Origin: Lepeophtheirus salmonis
Taxonomy: Eukaryota > Arthropoda > Copepoda > Siphonostomatoida > Caligidae
Length of the DNA stretch: 64,000 bases
NCBI RefSeq assembly: GCF_016086655.4
Contig: NC_052137.2
Location: 7,254,001 to 7,318,000 of the forward strand
Reading direction: 5' to 3'
The notes under the pieces were generated by a model that saw nothing but the letters and a program-made list of their open reading frames with translations, was not told where the DNA came from and searched no databases. The stretch's first letter is position 1. The number at the start of each line of letters is the position of its first letter. This document shows positions 11,361-23,094 of the stretch, in pieces. The translations under genes and the position numbers were made by a program.

Positions 11361-11912
11361 CAGGGTAGTCTAACTCGTTTTAGTTTGGGGTCCGAATGCA
11401 ATTTCATCTGCTCTCTAGATGGAAGGTCAGAAAAGTCCTTACAAACCTATATGGTACTAACAATAAGTCTAATTTTTTTCTTTGTAATAGTCACTCATTT
11501 CCAGGCGGTCCATTGAAATTTGAACACTGACTAATTAATGAAAGTTCAATTCAAATGCTCAATTTATTGTTTTTCTGGATAATTTGCCAGAATGATCTTT
11601 TTTTAAAGAAAAAAAACATTTTTTTACTCCTATTTTCGTAAAATTTTTAATCCTGACAAAAGTTTTTTAAGTAACCAGTATAAATTTCTTAACTTTGGGT
11701 GGAGGCTACAGCCAACTTCCTGCAGACGTTCCTGAACAGACTCAAATGCTACTACCTACAAGTATTAGTTCCGCTACAGTGTTGCTTTTATTTGTCTACG
11801 AATACCAAAACGGACAATATAGGAATCCCAGAGTATAAAGATTTTACAATGAATTCCTTCATATATTTTAATAATGTAGATTTATTACCTGGCCGTAGGT
11901 TCGACACCCCTA
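11361..11912. mobile_element. hAT-like non-autonomous element
   Basis: The left end is 'cagggtagtctaactcgtt', with a subterminal 'ttagtttggggtccgaatgc'. The right end, reverse-complemented, is 'taggggtgtcgaacctacgg'. These are versions of the CAGGGGTGTCAAACT terminus common in hAT elements. The length is 552 bp with no coding sequence. A convincing 8 bp target duplication is not visible, so the class is inferred from the ends. A fragment of mar-del1 lies inside at 11499-11560. Confidence 0.6.
11499..11560 (+). repeat. mar-del1 5' end fragment
   Basis: 'ccaggcggtccattgaaatt' followed by 'tgaacactgactaatt' matches the left end of copies B and C almost base for base for about 40 bp and then decays. 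No right end is found nearby. Confidence 0.65.
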
Positions 11913-13285
11913 AGTAAGTCAATATTCACGCAACCGAACCAACATATTATATTTAAATTTCTTACTACATATTAAAAACTAAATTGACCAAAAATAAATC
12001 AAAAATGACATTTTTTACACGCGTTTTTTTAAATTGAAATATAAGGTCTATTCTATCACTTCTGCTAGAATATAAAACAATTGAAGTAAAAATAAAAATA
12101 AAATATTAGGTTCCAAGTAAGGTCCTTCATTTTACTCAATTTTTTGGTAGTTATATACATTTTTCAAGATAAAGTAATAATTAATTAATTTTCAAATGTT
12201 GAAATGATTGTATTAATTTGTTATTTACTTTGATTTTCATCTATATAGTTCATATATATCGAAATATGGCACTGAATCATAGTTATAAAAACTAAAAAAA
12301 TTATTAAAAAAAGGCTTTAAAGGCCAAAACTTCATTGGATGAAATTTTAATAGTCATATTTGTGTTTTTTATGCCTTTTTTGCCTTATTTTTTAGACCAA
12401 CTATGGGCGATTTTTCTTTTTTTAATTAGTAAAATAGTTATTAAATGAAACAGGGAATTGAATTAAGAATTGTGAAAAGAATTTTTTCTGTAATTAAAAT
12501 AACTTTCTTCATTACACAGGGGAACAATTAGGGGGGGGGGAGACATTTTGTAAAAATTAATTGAATACAATAATTGAATTTATCTTTGAGTGCATAATTT
12601 AAAACTGATCTCATTTTTTCTCTCAGTCATCTGAACTCTGAAATATCTGAGATTATAGTAATTTGGGACTATTATTGTTCAGAGTCATTTTTTACCATTA
12701 AAACAATCCCCAAATTAAATGTAAGATTAATGAACCTTATTTAAAAATGTTGTTATTGATTATGTATCTTGTTCTGAACTCGATAAGTTTCAATTATAGG
12801 GAGTGTTAAACATTTGGTACATCTTGTCAGCTTATGCGAGGCACTAGAGTCGTGGAGAAAATCGTGTAAGATTTAAAACGACAATTACGACTCAAAACAT
12901 TATAAAATGTGAAAAATCCAGGCTCAAAGCAAAGTTGCTATTACAAGAATATGAGTCCACAATATCAGTTTTCAAGTCCATCGACACTACAGACTGGAGA
13001 TTAAAATAGGAGATTTCTGTTGAAAAAAGGAGTTAATGTCATCCTAATCTAGTGCTAAACATATATGAGTAGAAAATTCTAATCAGTTGCATTTTTTTGC
13101 TTGCACATTTTGTTAAATTTGGCAAATTGAATAGTGAATTTTCTTTTCCTAAGGTGCTATTTTTTATCTAGTCTGGATATACATAACTTCTTTTTCTACT
13201 AAATACAAGCTATCGTCCATATATACGAAACTGTTCTGCGTGTATTCATTTTTCTAAAATGCCTTTAGGATTTGTCATAATTATT
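11913..13285. other. No gene seen
   Basis: AT-rich, with a poly-G run at about 12532-12541. A slightly GC-richer stretch at 12820-13020 gives 'SRLKAKLLLQEYESTISVFK' in one plus-strand frame. It resembles no family I can name and has no clear splice sites. Confidence 0.5.
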
Positions 13286-13288
13286 GAG

Positions 13289-13650
13289 TGATAATTGTAA
13301 GTCCTCGTTGGACTTAGAGTAGAATTGAGGATGGGCAATGGAGTAGTAGTTATTGCCTATATCTTTGTTTGTTTCCTTCTCCCTCTCCCCTCTTGTCACA
13401 GCTGTTTTTAGCTGGTCTAATAAAAGGCCATCAGAGGCTTAATATTCAGAGCAAACCAAAAATATATCCCTTCAAAATGATGTTTTTTTTTGTGGTGACC
13501 AAAATTTTTTTTTTTTGGTTGGGAGTGTTCAACCCCACCCACAGCCTGAGTGGCCCCTATTGACCATTGTGACCATTGACAGTTTAGCTGATCTCCTCCA
13601 AACCATTCTTCAAATTGCTATGGTTACCAAGTTGACTTTCGGTGTCTGAT
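13289..13650 (+). repeat. Repeat beta copy
   Basis: Shares 'gtaagtcctcgttggactta', 'gaattgagga', 'cacagctg', 'tcttcaaattg' and 'accaagttgactttc' in the same order with copies at 34995, 45158, 45915 and 52365. About 120 bp of unrelated sequence (13440-13560) interrupts it. Confidence 0.6.
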
Positions 13651-14137
13651 TTTTTTTACATACACAAAATGCTACCGATTAGCATCTCTAATTATCTGAT
13701 AATTATGTGAATGGGATAGAGAATCTCATAAAGACACTCAAATATGAATAGTTTTTCTTTAAAAGGACGTCATTAACAGGAAGGAGTACTTCAAAAAATG
13801 TATGTAATGGTATAGTGTATGTATTACATTTAATTTAAGTAGCATCGTTTTGTGAATGCTACAACACTCTTGATATTATTTCTATTTATCCTTCTACCCA
13901 TATATCATCATCATCATCTTGTCTTTATGTCCATGCACTATGTACACGAATATAGAAACCTCTTTTTATAATTGCTTTAGTTAGTTTGAGGAGCAGTTCT
14001 CCTCAGTATACTCCACAAATAAAAAAAGACTTACAATTTGTATACGAAAATTGTAGATGTTGCAATCAAAAATGAGATTATTAGTTTATAATCAAGTTTG
14101 CAACAAATAATTGTATTGTAATGACTGGATTTTTGAT
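13651..14137. other. No gene seen
   Basis: Unassigned AT-rich sequence with a short (atc)n run near 13906-13917. Confidence 0.5.
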
Positions 14138-14485
14138 ATATGTAGCCCGTCATACAAAAGCAAGCAAGAATGATTTTGCTCAAAATGGAGTCTGGAATAC
14201 TTGTGTATTCTTTGACGAATAATTCCTCAATTTTTCTGAATAAATAATTCTTATTAAGCCTTTGTGTGTCCCGAAAATTGCATTTCAATGCCCGAAATTG
14301 ATCGTCAAAATAAAATTATTATTTGAAAGGGGCTTTATTGGCGCTAATATGAATATTATAAATCAAATAAAAGTTCTAAACTATAGTTCATATTCTTGGG
14401 TATATTAACTCATCCCACGAATTTGTATAATGAACAAATAATTGACTCAAACATGCCTGATAAATATTGGTCTGTATGTATGTAC
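14138..14485 (-). repeat. MITE-alpha, reverse copy
   Basis: On the plus strand it begins 'tatatgtagcccgtcataca', the family right terminus reversed. It runs through 'tttgaaaggggctttattgg' and 'ctatagttcatattcttggg' to 'gactcaaacatgcctgata'. The distal terminus is lost. Confidence 0.6.
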
Positions 14486-14634
14486 AAGATCGTTCAAGTA
14501 CATCCAGATCATCTTTCACAACATCCTGAACACTATAGTAAGCTAATTCACTCGATTATTTCAATTTTAAAGTGAGAGGTTTTGCTTTAGATTTAAGATA
14601 GTTTTGCAACAATAATTCAAAACTAGTATTTACG

Positions 14635-15600
14635 ATGGAGGATACCTGGAGGAATTTCATCATCGAATGGCCTCTGAGGGACACAGCACAGTGTGTATAA
14701 AGAAAATGCTCAGATATCCAAAGGGCACAGTCTACAGCATCAACAACAGCTGGATGGAGGAATGGACATATAAAAGAAAAGCCGAAAAGTCCTGGAGTGA
14801 TATAAAAAGTACTCCCATTTTCCTCGTAACCCTGAGACGTTCCTTGAAGGCATCTTCTAGGACTCTGATCAACGCTCTTGTCAAACATGCCAAGTATGCC
14901 GTGCAAGAGTCTCTAGGGCCATAAACATTGACTTGAGGGTGAATTCATAGTGCTTCTACAAAAGAAATATACTTACAGACAAAATGACATGGGTTGCCCA
15001 ATGAAAAGAATGTTGCTGAACGGGTTGAAGCCCCATAGTCCCATGGTAACTAAATCATCTTTTATTCAGAGGAGAAACATTAAACTGTTTCCAGACCCCA
15101 CCACATCCAGAATGACAGACGGTTGGCAAGAGACAGAGCTAATTCACCCCCACGTCTTTAAAACCAAGTTTCGCGCCAGAATCATGATTTTTGGATCATT
15201 GGGAGCAACGAAAGTGTCATGCCCTCATCTTCTTTGAGCCAAAGGAGAGGCTGGGCGACGACAGGTACTGTCAACGACCTGTATGACTAAGTAATACCAT
15301 GGATGAAAGCTGAGACCGATGGTGTCGAGTTCCTGTTTCAAAATGACTCGGCCCATCCCACAGGGCCTGCAAGACCCAAAACATGTTTAAAGAAGAGAAG
15401 GTGTCCTTTTGACAACCCCACTCTTGGCCCTCTAACTCCACACGACAGTATCAACTTTTACAAGGCCTCTATCATCAAATACTAGGATAAAGTATCCCCT
15501 CGGAGGTGGTCAAGGCCTGCAAAACTTAAGGCCTAGTATCGAGCGAATTATTGACGAAGATGGCAGATACATGAAATTATTTTTTTCTTTTGTATTTTAG
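14635..15600 (+). pseudogene. Mariner-like transposase, near full length but frameshifted
   Basis: From ATG 14635 ('MEDTWRNFIIE', then a frameshift into 'MASEGHSTVCIKKMLRYPKG') the domain order is that of a full transposase. There is an N-terminal helix-turn-helix, 'SSRTLINALVKHAK' (second DNA-binding motif), and a segment equal to F-S-D-E-K with the first catalytic aspartate changed to glutamate in the frame reading 'YSEEK'. Then come 'DGWQETELIHPHVFKTKF', 'FLFQNDSAHPT' with the second aspartate intact, a weakened third site 'PHDSINFY', and a tail 'RIERIIDEDGRYM'. About 965 bp is close to the expected ~1 kb. Several frameshifts make it dead. A putative right end, 'cccgaacatccctata', is near 15690. 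The left end is not recognised. Confidence 0.78.
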
Positions 15601-15779
15601 AACTTGTAAATAAAATTTCAAACCTCTGCTTCCTTCCCTTATTGCCTAGGATGTAGTTAAATATGGTCCGGATTTACCCGAACATCCCTATATGTATGAA
15701 GTAAAAAAAAATATTTGTATTTTATTCCTTTCTTGATTTTTGTGTTTACCACTCCAAAGAAGTTGAACAGAATTTATTT

Positions 15780-16035
15780 TTTATTGCTCCTTTTTATTTG
15801 TTAGTTAATTTGTTTGTCACCAGGATTATTGCAAAAGTTACATATATTGATATTGATGAAACTTGCTATGAAGATTAGATATGGTCACAGTAAGTGGCCA
15901 TTAAATTTTTAGAGCTCAAGGTAATACAAAATGTAAAAAAATACATAATCGACCATAACATTGTACACATTAAAATACATAACTCAATTTGATTTTAGAC
16001 GGAAGTTTTGCTTTTTATTGATTGTCCATTCTGGT
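15780..16035 (+). repeat. Repeat zeta copy 1
   Basis: 'caccaggattattgcaaaag', 'gatgaaacttg', 'gaagatta', 'gcataatcgaccataac' (here 'acataatcg') and 'caatttgattttagacgga' recur in order at 35265-36000. At 16037-16072 it abuts a scrap of the MITE-alpha terminus ('atgttgacaacccacata'). Confidence 0.6.
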
Positions 16036-16072
16036 TAAAGATTTTTTTTTATGTTGACAACCCACATAGGTA

Positions 16073-16449
16073 TATTAATAATGTAATTATTAATTATTTG
16101 TAATCAAAAATATAATCTGCGATACAAAATTCAAATGCCCACAAATATTATTATATTCATATAGACATAGAAAATGAAAAATTTTAATAGATCAAAAGGA
16201 AATAATATTTAATAATTAAAATGGTTGATGTTGTAATTAAATAAGGCATTTTATGATTCATTAATGACAAATTGCACAAGTTTAATCTTTTAATGATTTT
16301 TTATAGATATTATCTTGTGGACAAGATGCAACTTGTTGAAAAAGATTGTAAAAATGACAATTTGTAGGTCCTTAACGCCTGATTAAATCAAATTATAAAA
16401 TCGGTCATTTTATAACCAACTATTTTTGAATTGATGTTATAATTTCAAG
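16073..16449. other. No gene seen
   Basis: Very AT-rich with short inverted words. Nothing assignable. Confidence 0.5.
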
Positions 16450-16930
16450 TAGAAGTCAAGACTTTGGAGTGCCTCTCTTTGGATATTGGACTTGTGACAT
16501 GCCTGATTTTATTAATAAGGACTCAATAATTTCAATTGATCAAAATGAAGTGGCCAATGTCACATCGAGGTCCTGGAAGATTATTTGCAGCCATGAATTG
16601 GGGAAGTTGCAGATGGTAGACCATTCGTCTGGCAACAGTACTCCGTTCCATGCCACACAGCGAAGAAAACGTTGATCTGGTTCTTTGACTTTTTATTTTA
16701 CGTTGCTGAACCCATTGTTTGGCCTCCAAGCTCACTAGATCTCAGCCTTATGAACTTTTTTCTGTAGAGGACAGTTGAGCAAAAGACCAACATATTATTT
16801 CGCTGCACAAAAATCTTAGCTGATGTTTAGGATCCTGGAGGAATTTGGAATGAGCCAAAAGAGGTTATTATCCTAGACATGCTTCTGTTTCTGATGTCGA
16901 ATAGAGGCCGTTATTGACCCCTAAGGCGAT
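16450..16930 (+). pseudogene. Tc1/mariner-type transposase, C-terminal relic
   Basis: Around 16640 one frame reads 'YSVPCHTAKKT', equivalent to the second catalytic block (Q-D-S-A-P-x-H-T) but without a clear aspartate. Then 'IVWPPSSLDLSLMNFFL' corresponds to the W-P-P-x-S-P-D-L-N-P-x-D-F block, the catalytic aspartate being asparagine here. It continues 'RTVEQKTNI' and a tail like 'RGRY'. The N-terminal part (16450-16600) is too degraded to assign. Frameshifts are present. A possible 3' terminus 'accctgtttata' lies near 17036-17047. Confidence 0.65.
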
Positions 16931-18005
16931 TATATTGAATAATATTTTATTATTATTATTCAGCTTTCCATTGGCATAAGTTTTTTATAAAAACCGGGCG
17001 ATTTGTTTAGTAGAAAATCATCAAATAAAGGTCGTACCCTGTTTATAAAATAACTTTTTAGATTAGTTAGACATGGAAAGTATATGAGTGAAGGCATTGT
17101 TTGTCTCCCGCCCCAATCATTAAAAATGAATTTGGGGTCGAATAAAACCTTATTTTTTTATATAATAATCATAGTCTCATCCATAAAAAGATACATAATA
17201 GTTAAGGCATTATCCAAGTAGTCATGACACGCATCTTTTTACTTTTTTTTTTCTCTCTATCCCTCCCTCAGATTTCAACATATAAACATACATCTCATCG
17301 TATTGTGTGTAGTATGTAATAATATTTTAAAAAGAATAAAATAAAATAAAATAAAAATCCGTAAGTTTTTTTAACCCCCTTTTTGTTGATTTTTTTTCTT
17401 TCTGTTTCTTTTTCTCATTCCACGTTGTTTTCTTGGCAAGATTTCATTTTTTTCCTACTTCTTCTTTTCCGAATGTACATAATATATTATGTTATATATA
17501 TGTACTTTGTTTTTCAAATAGACTTTAGCCCTCTCTCTTTCCTCTCCTTTTAAATGTTTCTACGTACATACATACACAATACTAAAACTCTAAGCGTCAC
17601 TCTGTTTGAAAGGAAAACAATACATATTACACAAGTTACTTACACATTTGATCTATTTTGTATTTGTCTCTCTTTATACAATTTGCTACTTTAATGCCCT
17701 TTCTAGTCTTGTTCAGTATACCGGTACTATACTAATGCCTGTCCACATTTTAAACGTAATTGACTGGGGAGGGAATACGTCTTGCACCACTTCTTTATTT
17801 GTATTTTTGAGAGGTGTAGAGAGTGGCAATCATACAGCTGTTGTCACTTGGTTAATTGTAGCCACATTAAATCATTGAAATATGAGACTGCCAATGATTT
17901 AACCCCATAATTTCTGACCTACACACCTCCTCTTCAAACCCCCTTTACCGGGTATAGAATAACTCTTGCATCAAATTGCAAGCTGTACTTTATTTTAATC
18001 TGAAT
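16931..18005. other. No gene seen
   Basis: AT-rich, with a (taaaa)n stretch at 17335-17358. A 90-codon ORF at 17606-17878 is hydrophobic (possible membrane-like composition) but has no motif, no splice context and no neighbours to support it. Confidence 0.5.
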
Positions 18006-18009
18006 GAAG

Positions 18010-18560
18010 TCAAGCGAACGGCCTCGGACAAGGTGGAGATCAAAGAGAGATTTATTCAATATATAAGTATACAAAAATACTATTCGGGAACTTGACAACT
18101 TTTAGAGGCAATGCCAGCCACCAAGCGGAGTTGGAAGGCCGTCATCATACTTTCGACGTAACTGTACATGATCTTTTTCCACTTCTTATTCACTGAAAAC
18201 TTGAGTTTGGTAATATTGCTTTGGTAGACTTGGTAGGTTTTGGACTTTACCTGTCACTAATTGCTGTAGTCCAGTGGGCTGTGGTCTAGGATCTAACGTG
18301 ACCAGAGGTTATTAAGATTATATATACAACACTCCCTATGGAAATTTTGATACTTTTTAGTCAAGATTTGATTCTACGCAAATATCTTTGACTTCACTCC
18401 TGCAGCTTTTACTAACTTTGACAAGGTAAGCCGGTCTATAAACTTCATTTTTTTCGAATTTGGAATATGGCTATTTTGGCCTTAAACCTTGAGGCCTGCA
18501 CATCTTTTATGCACTTGACCTTGTCCAAGGTGTAAGGCAGTAAGTATCAAAGGTGCAATT
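18010..18560 (-). pseudogene. Transposase-like relic, internally rearranged
   Basis: On the minus strand the piece 'ILDHSPLDYSN' near 18285 resembles the S-P-D-x-N-P-L-D-Y block at the third catalytic site. It is followed by 'ITKLKFSVNKKWKKI' and 'ESMMTAFQLRLVAGIASKS', shaped like the C-terminal tail of mariner-like transposases. Upstream, 'DKVKCIKDVQASRFKAKIA' is open but not a family motif I know. Assignment rests on the C-terminal block only. Confidence 0.5.
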
Positions 18561-19834
18561 CCCGAGCTTTTTGTTTCTATCTTTGTGCAGAATGAGATTT
18601 ATTTGTTTTCAATATTTGAATTGCCTTTTTTTATATATATCGTGGACCGAACTAATTAGGCTTATTAGGGAGTTCGGTCTGGATCATGGGTATATAGGAA
18701 AAAATTGAGTCTATGTAGATCACACAAATATTAATAGAAAATGTTTCATATGTATAACACACATCATGAGATTCATTGTGTCTCGCAACCTTTCCTCCAA
18801 AAAGAAACAGAAAAATACGTCCAAAATCACTTAGTATTTCGGCAATTCTTCCCAAATATTCAAATAGTTGGTCACAGTTTAACAAAAACAAATTCAATTA
18901 ATCTACGTTTAGAACACTGATATAGGGGAAAGAATTTGAAAATCGACAGCTGGCCACCAAATGCACATTCTTTTTCTTTATGTTTTTGTGGTAAACTAGG
19001 ATAGGAAGAAAATCGATAAATAGAATAAAACTATCTAAGTTTGTGAAAAGGATTAAATTTAGGTCCACGATATTACACGGCGTCTCCTAAACAACCCAAA
19101 AATTTACAGCGCATTTTGTTGCATGCTGTCGATGTTTCTGCTTCTTTCCTCCTAATCCGTGTTCTGAACGTTGATTGGTTGCATTATAATTAGTTCATGT
19201 TAAGCTGTTAACACTTTTCAACAATTATGGAAAAATATCTGCATAATTGCGAAAAATTGGCAAACTACTATCGTATGAAAGATTGCGTGAGCCAATAAAT
19301 GTAAGGACGTGGTCTATTAAGTCAGTCCATAAGAAATCACATAGGACCAAACCAAAGAAAATGTTCAATTTCGGACCAAGTCTTATCACTATTCTATATG
19401 TTGCATTTTAAAAATGGAATTCAATAATGATTCTACCTAATTAATGAACAGAAGACTTTCGTCTCACAATTTGCGGATGAGGGAGTCTGTTTCTAATTAT
19501 AATTTGCTCTGCTAATCTATGCACTTTTTCCTTATATAAAATCATTACTCAAATTCTAAATATAAAGCATCATTTCACCCCTCACTCCTCTCTCGACTTT
19601 TTTCTTTTCCCTTAACTTTCAATGGGGGTGCAAAAACCTCGTTAAATTCACGTACATACCTATCCACTTCCCCTCCTTCCTACTTCATTTCCTACCCTAC
19701 GCTCTGAAATGGGCAATTAAACTTACTTTATTTGTCTTGTTTAAGACGAGTTGTATGGGAAATATATATTTCTGTGCATACTCAAATACGACATCGTTAC
19801 AGCATCTTTTTCTGACTTTATTTTTTGCAAAATT
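18561..19834. other. No gene; repeat-delta-like scraps
   Basis: 'atcgtggaccgaact' near 18640 and 'cggaccaagtctta' near 19373 echo the 'ggaccaaac/ggtctagacc' words of repeat delta. An 81-codon minus-strand ORF (18652-18897) has no motif. Confidence 0.45.
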
Positions 19835-20250
19835 CCAATTATTTTATGCTTTATTTTATTATATACATATTAGTGTTGAGACTCAGGACAAGATCGAGTT
19901 TCAGATTGGTCATAATTTATTTTTATATACCGATTTACCCACATTTCGTTCCAGACTGCGATTTCAGACTGTAGGCCAAAATTTAATAGTTTTCAAATCG
20001 TGAGCCAATTGTTTCAGTCTCAATTTATTAACAGATTTTCTCCCCTATCCTCATTTATGAGTAGAATACATATAATTTATGTAATATATTTAACTTCATA
20101 TGACGTTATTGCTCAACTGACGTCATCAGCAATTCATATACAGAATCGATCTAGACATAATTTTAAATGTAAACTGAATTTGTCTCTAAAATACTGTTTT
20201 CAATTTTGAAGCACAGCTGACGTCATGAACAGTTCATCTATAGAATCATA
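19835..20250 (+). repeat. Repeat delta copy with two CRE palindromes
   Basis: Shares 'agactgcgatttcagact', 'ttcaaatcgtgagccaattg', 'ttcagtctcaatttattaac' and 'acttcatatgacgttatt' with 33200-33480. The block 'ctgacgtcat...ttcat' occurs twice, with TGACGTCA at 20118-20125 and 20218-20225, a local ~100 bp duplication. Two ORFs of 69-88 codons overlap it and are translations of repeat. Confidence 0.65.
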
Positions 20251-20460
20251 TAAAAAAAAGGGAGTACATTAAAAAAATAAAAATAATGATTAATGTGACT
20301 CTAGATGAGGTTTCGCAACTAGCTTGTGTAGGCTCAGTTGGTCATAATAAAAAAGAAAAGGAGATAACATATATTTAGGTTTGTAAATCATAAGGACTTT
20401 TTTAGCCTGTAAGTTTTTCGTTATTGGCTAACTGAACAATGTGTTTTTTTTTCTTCCCTA

Positions 20461-20660
20461 GCTGTTATTGTTATTATTTTTCTTGAGGAGAGAACATCTA
20501 AGTTTAGAGTAACATTGCGAGAGTGTTCTAATAAACAAGCAGAGTTTAATACTGAAGATTTGTTGGAGAGTTTTCTTCCGTAGTAAGGAAACAAAGTTGG
20601 TCTGCTCATCGACGTCTGATATCTCTGAGTGATGCCAATTACTGCCGATTGTATATATAT
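20461..20660 (+). repeat. Repeat beta, 5' part
   Basis: 'gctgttattgttattatt', 'gagaacatctaa', 'gaagatttgttggagag' match the upstream half of beta at 42205 and 45220. The 3' half is absent. Confidence 0.55.
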
Positions 20661-21584
20661 AAAACACACCTATGTTGTTATTTGCAAAATGGCTTATGAC
20701 AGGATATCTCACGGCACAATAGTCTGTGGCAAATGCAACGTGTTATTAAGGATGTAGCTGCTCCACAATTTGATTTTCCCGTCCTAATACTATAGAATTT
20801 GTCTGAATTGGACGCAAAATCAAATTCACGTAATTTTTTTTTCTAAATAACGTTATCATAGATTTCTGCCAGTGACTTCATTATCAATCTATTTTGGCCA
20901 TCTTGGAGACACATAATTTTTATACAAAAATTAAGAATAAATATCGTATGTGAATTATATTTAAAGTTTTACCAAACGAATTACACATCTTGGCTAACTA
21001 ATATATTTAACAAAATAATATTAGTGAAAATGTTGCCTTGTGGAGTGCGCTTCTAAAATATGGTACATTTTTAAAGGACGGATAACAAGTTTGGAACCGG
21101 GTTTATTCCCATAATAAGAACCAATGTAATCGTAAAGACTATTAGTTACCACCATATATTGAATATATTAGTAATTCAATGTTTTAGTGTCCCCAGTTTA
21201 AATCGGGAAAATGAGTAGAGATTCAAAGTAAATTTCCTTGCTTTAGACATTCGTAAATGGCTACCCTTACAAAACGCCGTAGCAAGAAGGATTTGACTCC
21301 ATAATACTAGAGTCATTGCCTTGGAAAATTTGTAAATACATATATTTTTAAAAAGGAAGCTCTTAATCAGTTTTGATTTATTAACATTTTTGGCTTACAA
21401 CGGATTATGTTCGTAATCCAAGATATTAATACACATATTTTACATATTTTTAGTAGGAAGACAAATGGTCCATGTTTAAATAACATGGAACATTTTCTGA
21501 TTCTGATCATTTGATGTATATGAGTAATTCTTTGACAAATTATCATCGATATCTATGAACAAATTATTTTTATTAACTCAAGTT
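20661..21584. other. No gene seen
   Basis: AT-rich unassigned sequence. Confidence 0.5.
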
Positions 21585-21805
21585 GCAAATTGTACTTAAA
21601 ATATTCAAAGTTGTTCGTCAAAATAACAGAATGAAAATTATATACTGTTAATCATTCTATAAGTTTAGTCAAATTCTATAATTGACTCAAATATTCCCAT
21701 GAAATATGTGACTCTATATATGAAGTAAAAAAGTATAAATTGGGACTTTCTCCTCTTCTTGTTTGTTGATTAAGATTGTTTTTATGTTGACAGACCACAT
21801 ATATA
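21585..21805 (-). repeat. MITE-alpha, reverse partial copy
   Basis: Ends with 'attgtttttatgttgacaga' and 'ccacatata', the family left terminus reversed. The internal 'ctataattgactcaaatatt' also matches. The other half is too degraded. Confidence 0.6.
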
Positions 21806-22242
21806 CATTTTATGAAAGATACCTCTGTTGTCGGCTTCTTAGGCAGTAAAATTGATAAGTTATGAAAGTGTATACATCTTGCAACATACTCGTACATTGG
21901 TAAAAGTGGTAACCCAATGTCTGTAACTTTTAGAAAGCATAAATTGATTGCTTCTACATACATAAATCGTACAATAGTGAATTGGCACGTTTATCTATAT
22001 TGTCAAAGTTTCATAATTACTGAGCTCAGATTTTCAATCTGTACAAAAAGTTAACCTTCTTTTTTGAGGTATTAGAATAAGCCTGATACAATGGACTCTT
22101 TTTTTGAATCAGCTGCAGTGTTTATTACATGTATTTTCTCATCAGTCTAAGATGATCACAGTAACAGACAACATAATTAAGATCTCGAAACACCTTCGTG
22201 GGATAATGAGTGTGGTAGAGGCTGCTTGACAAGTGTCCATAC
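21806..22242. other. Flank of candidate exon; no other gene
   Basis: Intron-like AT-rich DNA. A 95-codon minus ORF covering 21676-21963 reads through MITE sequence and is not a gene. Confidence 0.45.
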
Positions 22243-22418
22243 CCACTGTGATCGTTGTCCGAAGGATCTTCCTTACATCCACCAAAAACCAGTCTCCGTA
22301 ATTTCGTTGGACATTGTAGTATCTTACAGCGCCGTGGCTCCTCTCGTCTGGTTCCCAGCCGAGTAGCTGGATTCTCACGAGGTAGTCCGGACCTACCAAT
22401 ATTTCCGGGGCTATATGG
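22243..22418 (-). CDS. Candidate host-gene exon, function unknown
   Basis: On the minus strand a good acceptor ('cccttcactctataacctcag') precedes 176 bp that are open in a single frame for 58 codons. They end at a plausible donor (gtgg/gtatgg). Base composition is near 50 percent GC, against about 30 percent around it. The peptide looks protein-like: 'HIAPEILVGPDYLVRIQLLG', then 'GAVRYYNVQRNYGDWFLVDV', then 'RKILRTTITV'. The intron phase is 2 before and 1 after. It is not repeated in the window and matches none of the transposase blocks. The 'GAVRYYN..YGDW' segment faintly recalls extracellular scavenger-receptor or discoidin-type domains, but I do not assign one. The longer ORF (22142-22483) extends into likely intron on both sides. 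Confidence 0.45.
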
Positions 22419-22619
22419 CTGAGGTTATAGAGTGAAGGGAATTTTATTATGAATGATTGTATTTCATTTAATATATCTTTCAAATAATAAAAGCAATTAT
22501 GGTTCTGCTTATCTAGTTCGTTCGTTATATGCCTGTAAAGATTTTGACTATTTATCTGAAGTTAAGGTGGTGAGGATTATGGATATCATGAAATGATTCA
22601 TGAGCCTGATTTTCAAGGT
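22419..22619. other. Putative intron, nothing else
   Basis: Short AT-rich spacer between the candidate exon and the next transposase relic. Confidence 0.4.
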
Positions 22620-23094
22620 GGCCATGATAAAACATGATGGAGAAAACCTTTCCATGAAAGGAGGAATTAGGGGACACAATTTAATGTGAGATCCAGAGTT
22701 CTGTCCAGCTTCGAGAAAAAAAAATCAAGGAGGACCTCACAACATCGATTAATTGCCTCGCCAACGACTTTTCCGTGGCTACTAAGACCATTGGGAGGGC
22801 CGTGAAGGGTGACGTAGAGTTGTTTTCATAGAACATGAAGGTAAGGAGACTCGAGAGGTAAAGATGCAAAGTTATGTGGCCTCTTCTTCTCCAGATTTAA
22901 ACCTGCTAGACTTTGCTTTGTCGGGCACGTCGGAGAGGGAAACCAACAAAACTCCACACCCATATATGGACTCACTAAAGGCAGTCATAGTGGTTGTGTG
23001 AGACAACTTGTCTTATGAGTTTGTCATCAACTCTCTGCACTTTTGGCGACGTGTAAGTGCTCTGGTTGATGCTGATTTTGGACATAATGAGTGA
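22620..23094 (+). pseudogene. Internally deleted mariner-like transposase
   Basis: The N-terminal part reads 'SINCLANDFSVATKTIGRAV' (second helix-turn-helix of the DNA-binding domain), then 'MKVRRLER'. It then jumps to 'SPDLNLLDFALSG' (third catalytic block), 'RETNKTPHPYMDSLKAVI', 'LSYEFVINS' and a tail 'RRVSALVDADFGHNE' ending at stop 23092-23094. The first and second catalytic aspartates are missing in the jump, so this is a deletion derivative like mar-del1 but of a different family. One in-frame stop and small shifts are present. Terminal repeats were not found with confidence. Confidence 0.72.

Noticed and set aside
11881..11915. 'gtaggttcgacacccc' considered as a tRNA T-arm
   Set aside because: It is the right terminus of an hAT-like element; its inverted partner is at 11361.
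14556..14906. 116-codon minus-strand ORF
   Set aside because: Antisense to the mariner-like transposase at 14635-15600; it shows no motif of its own.
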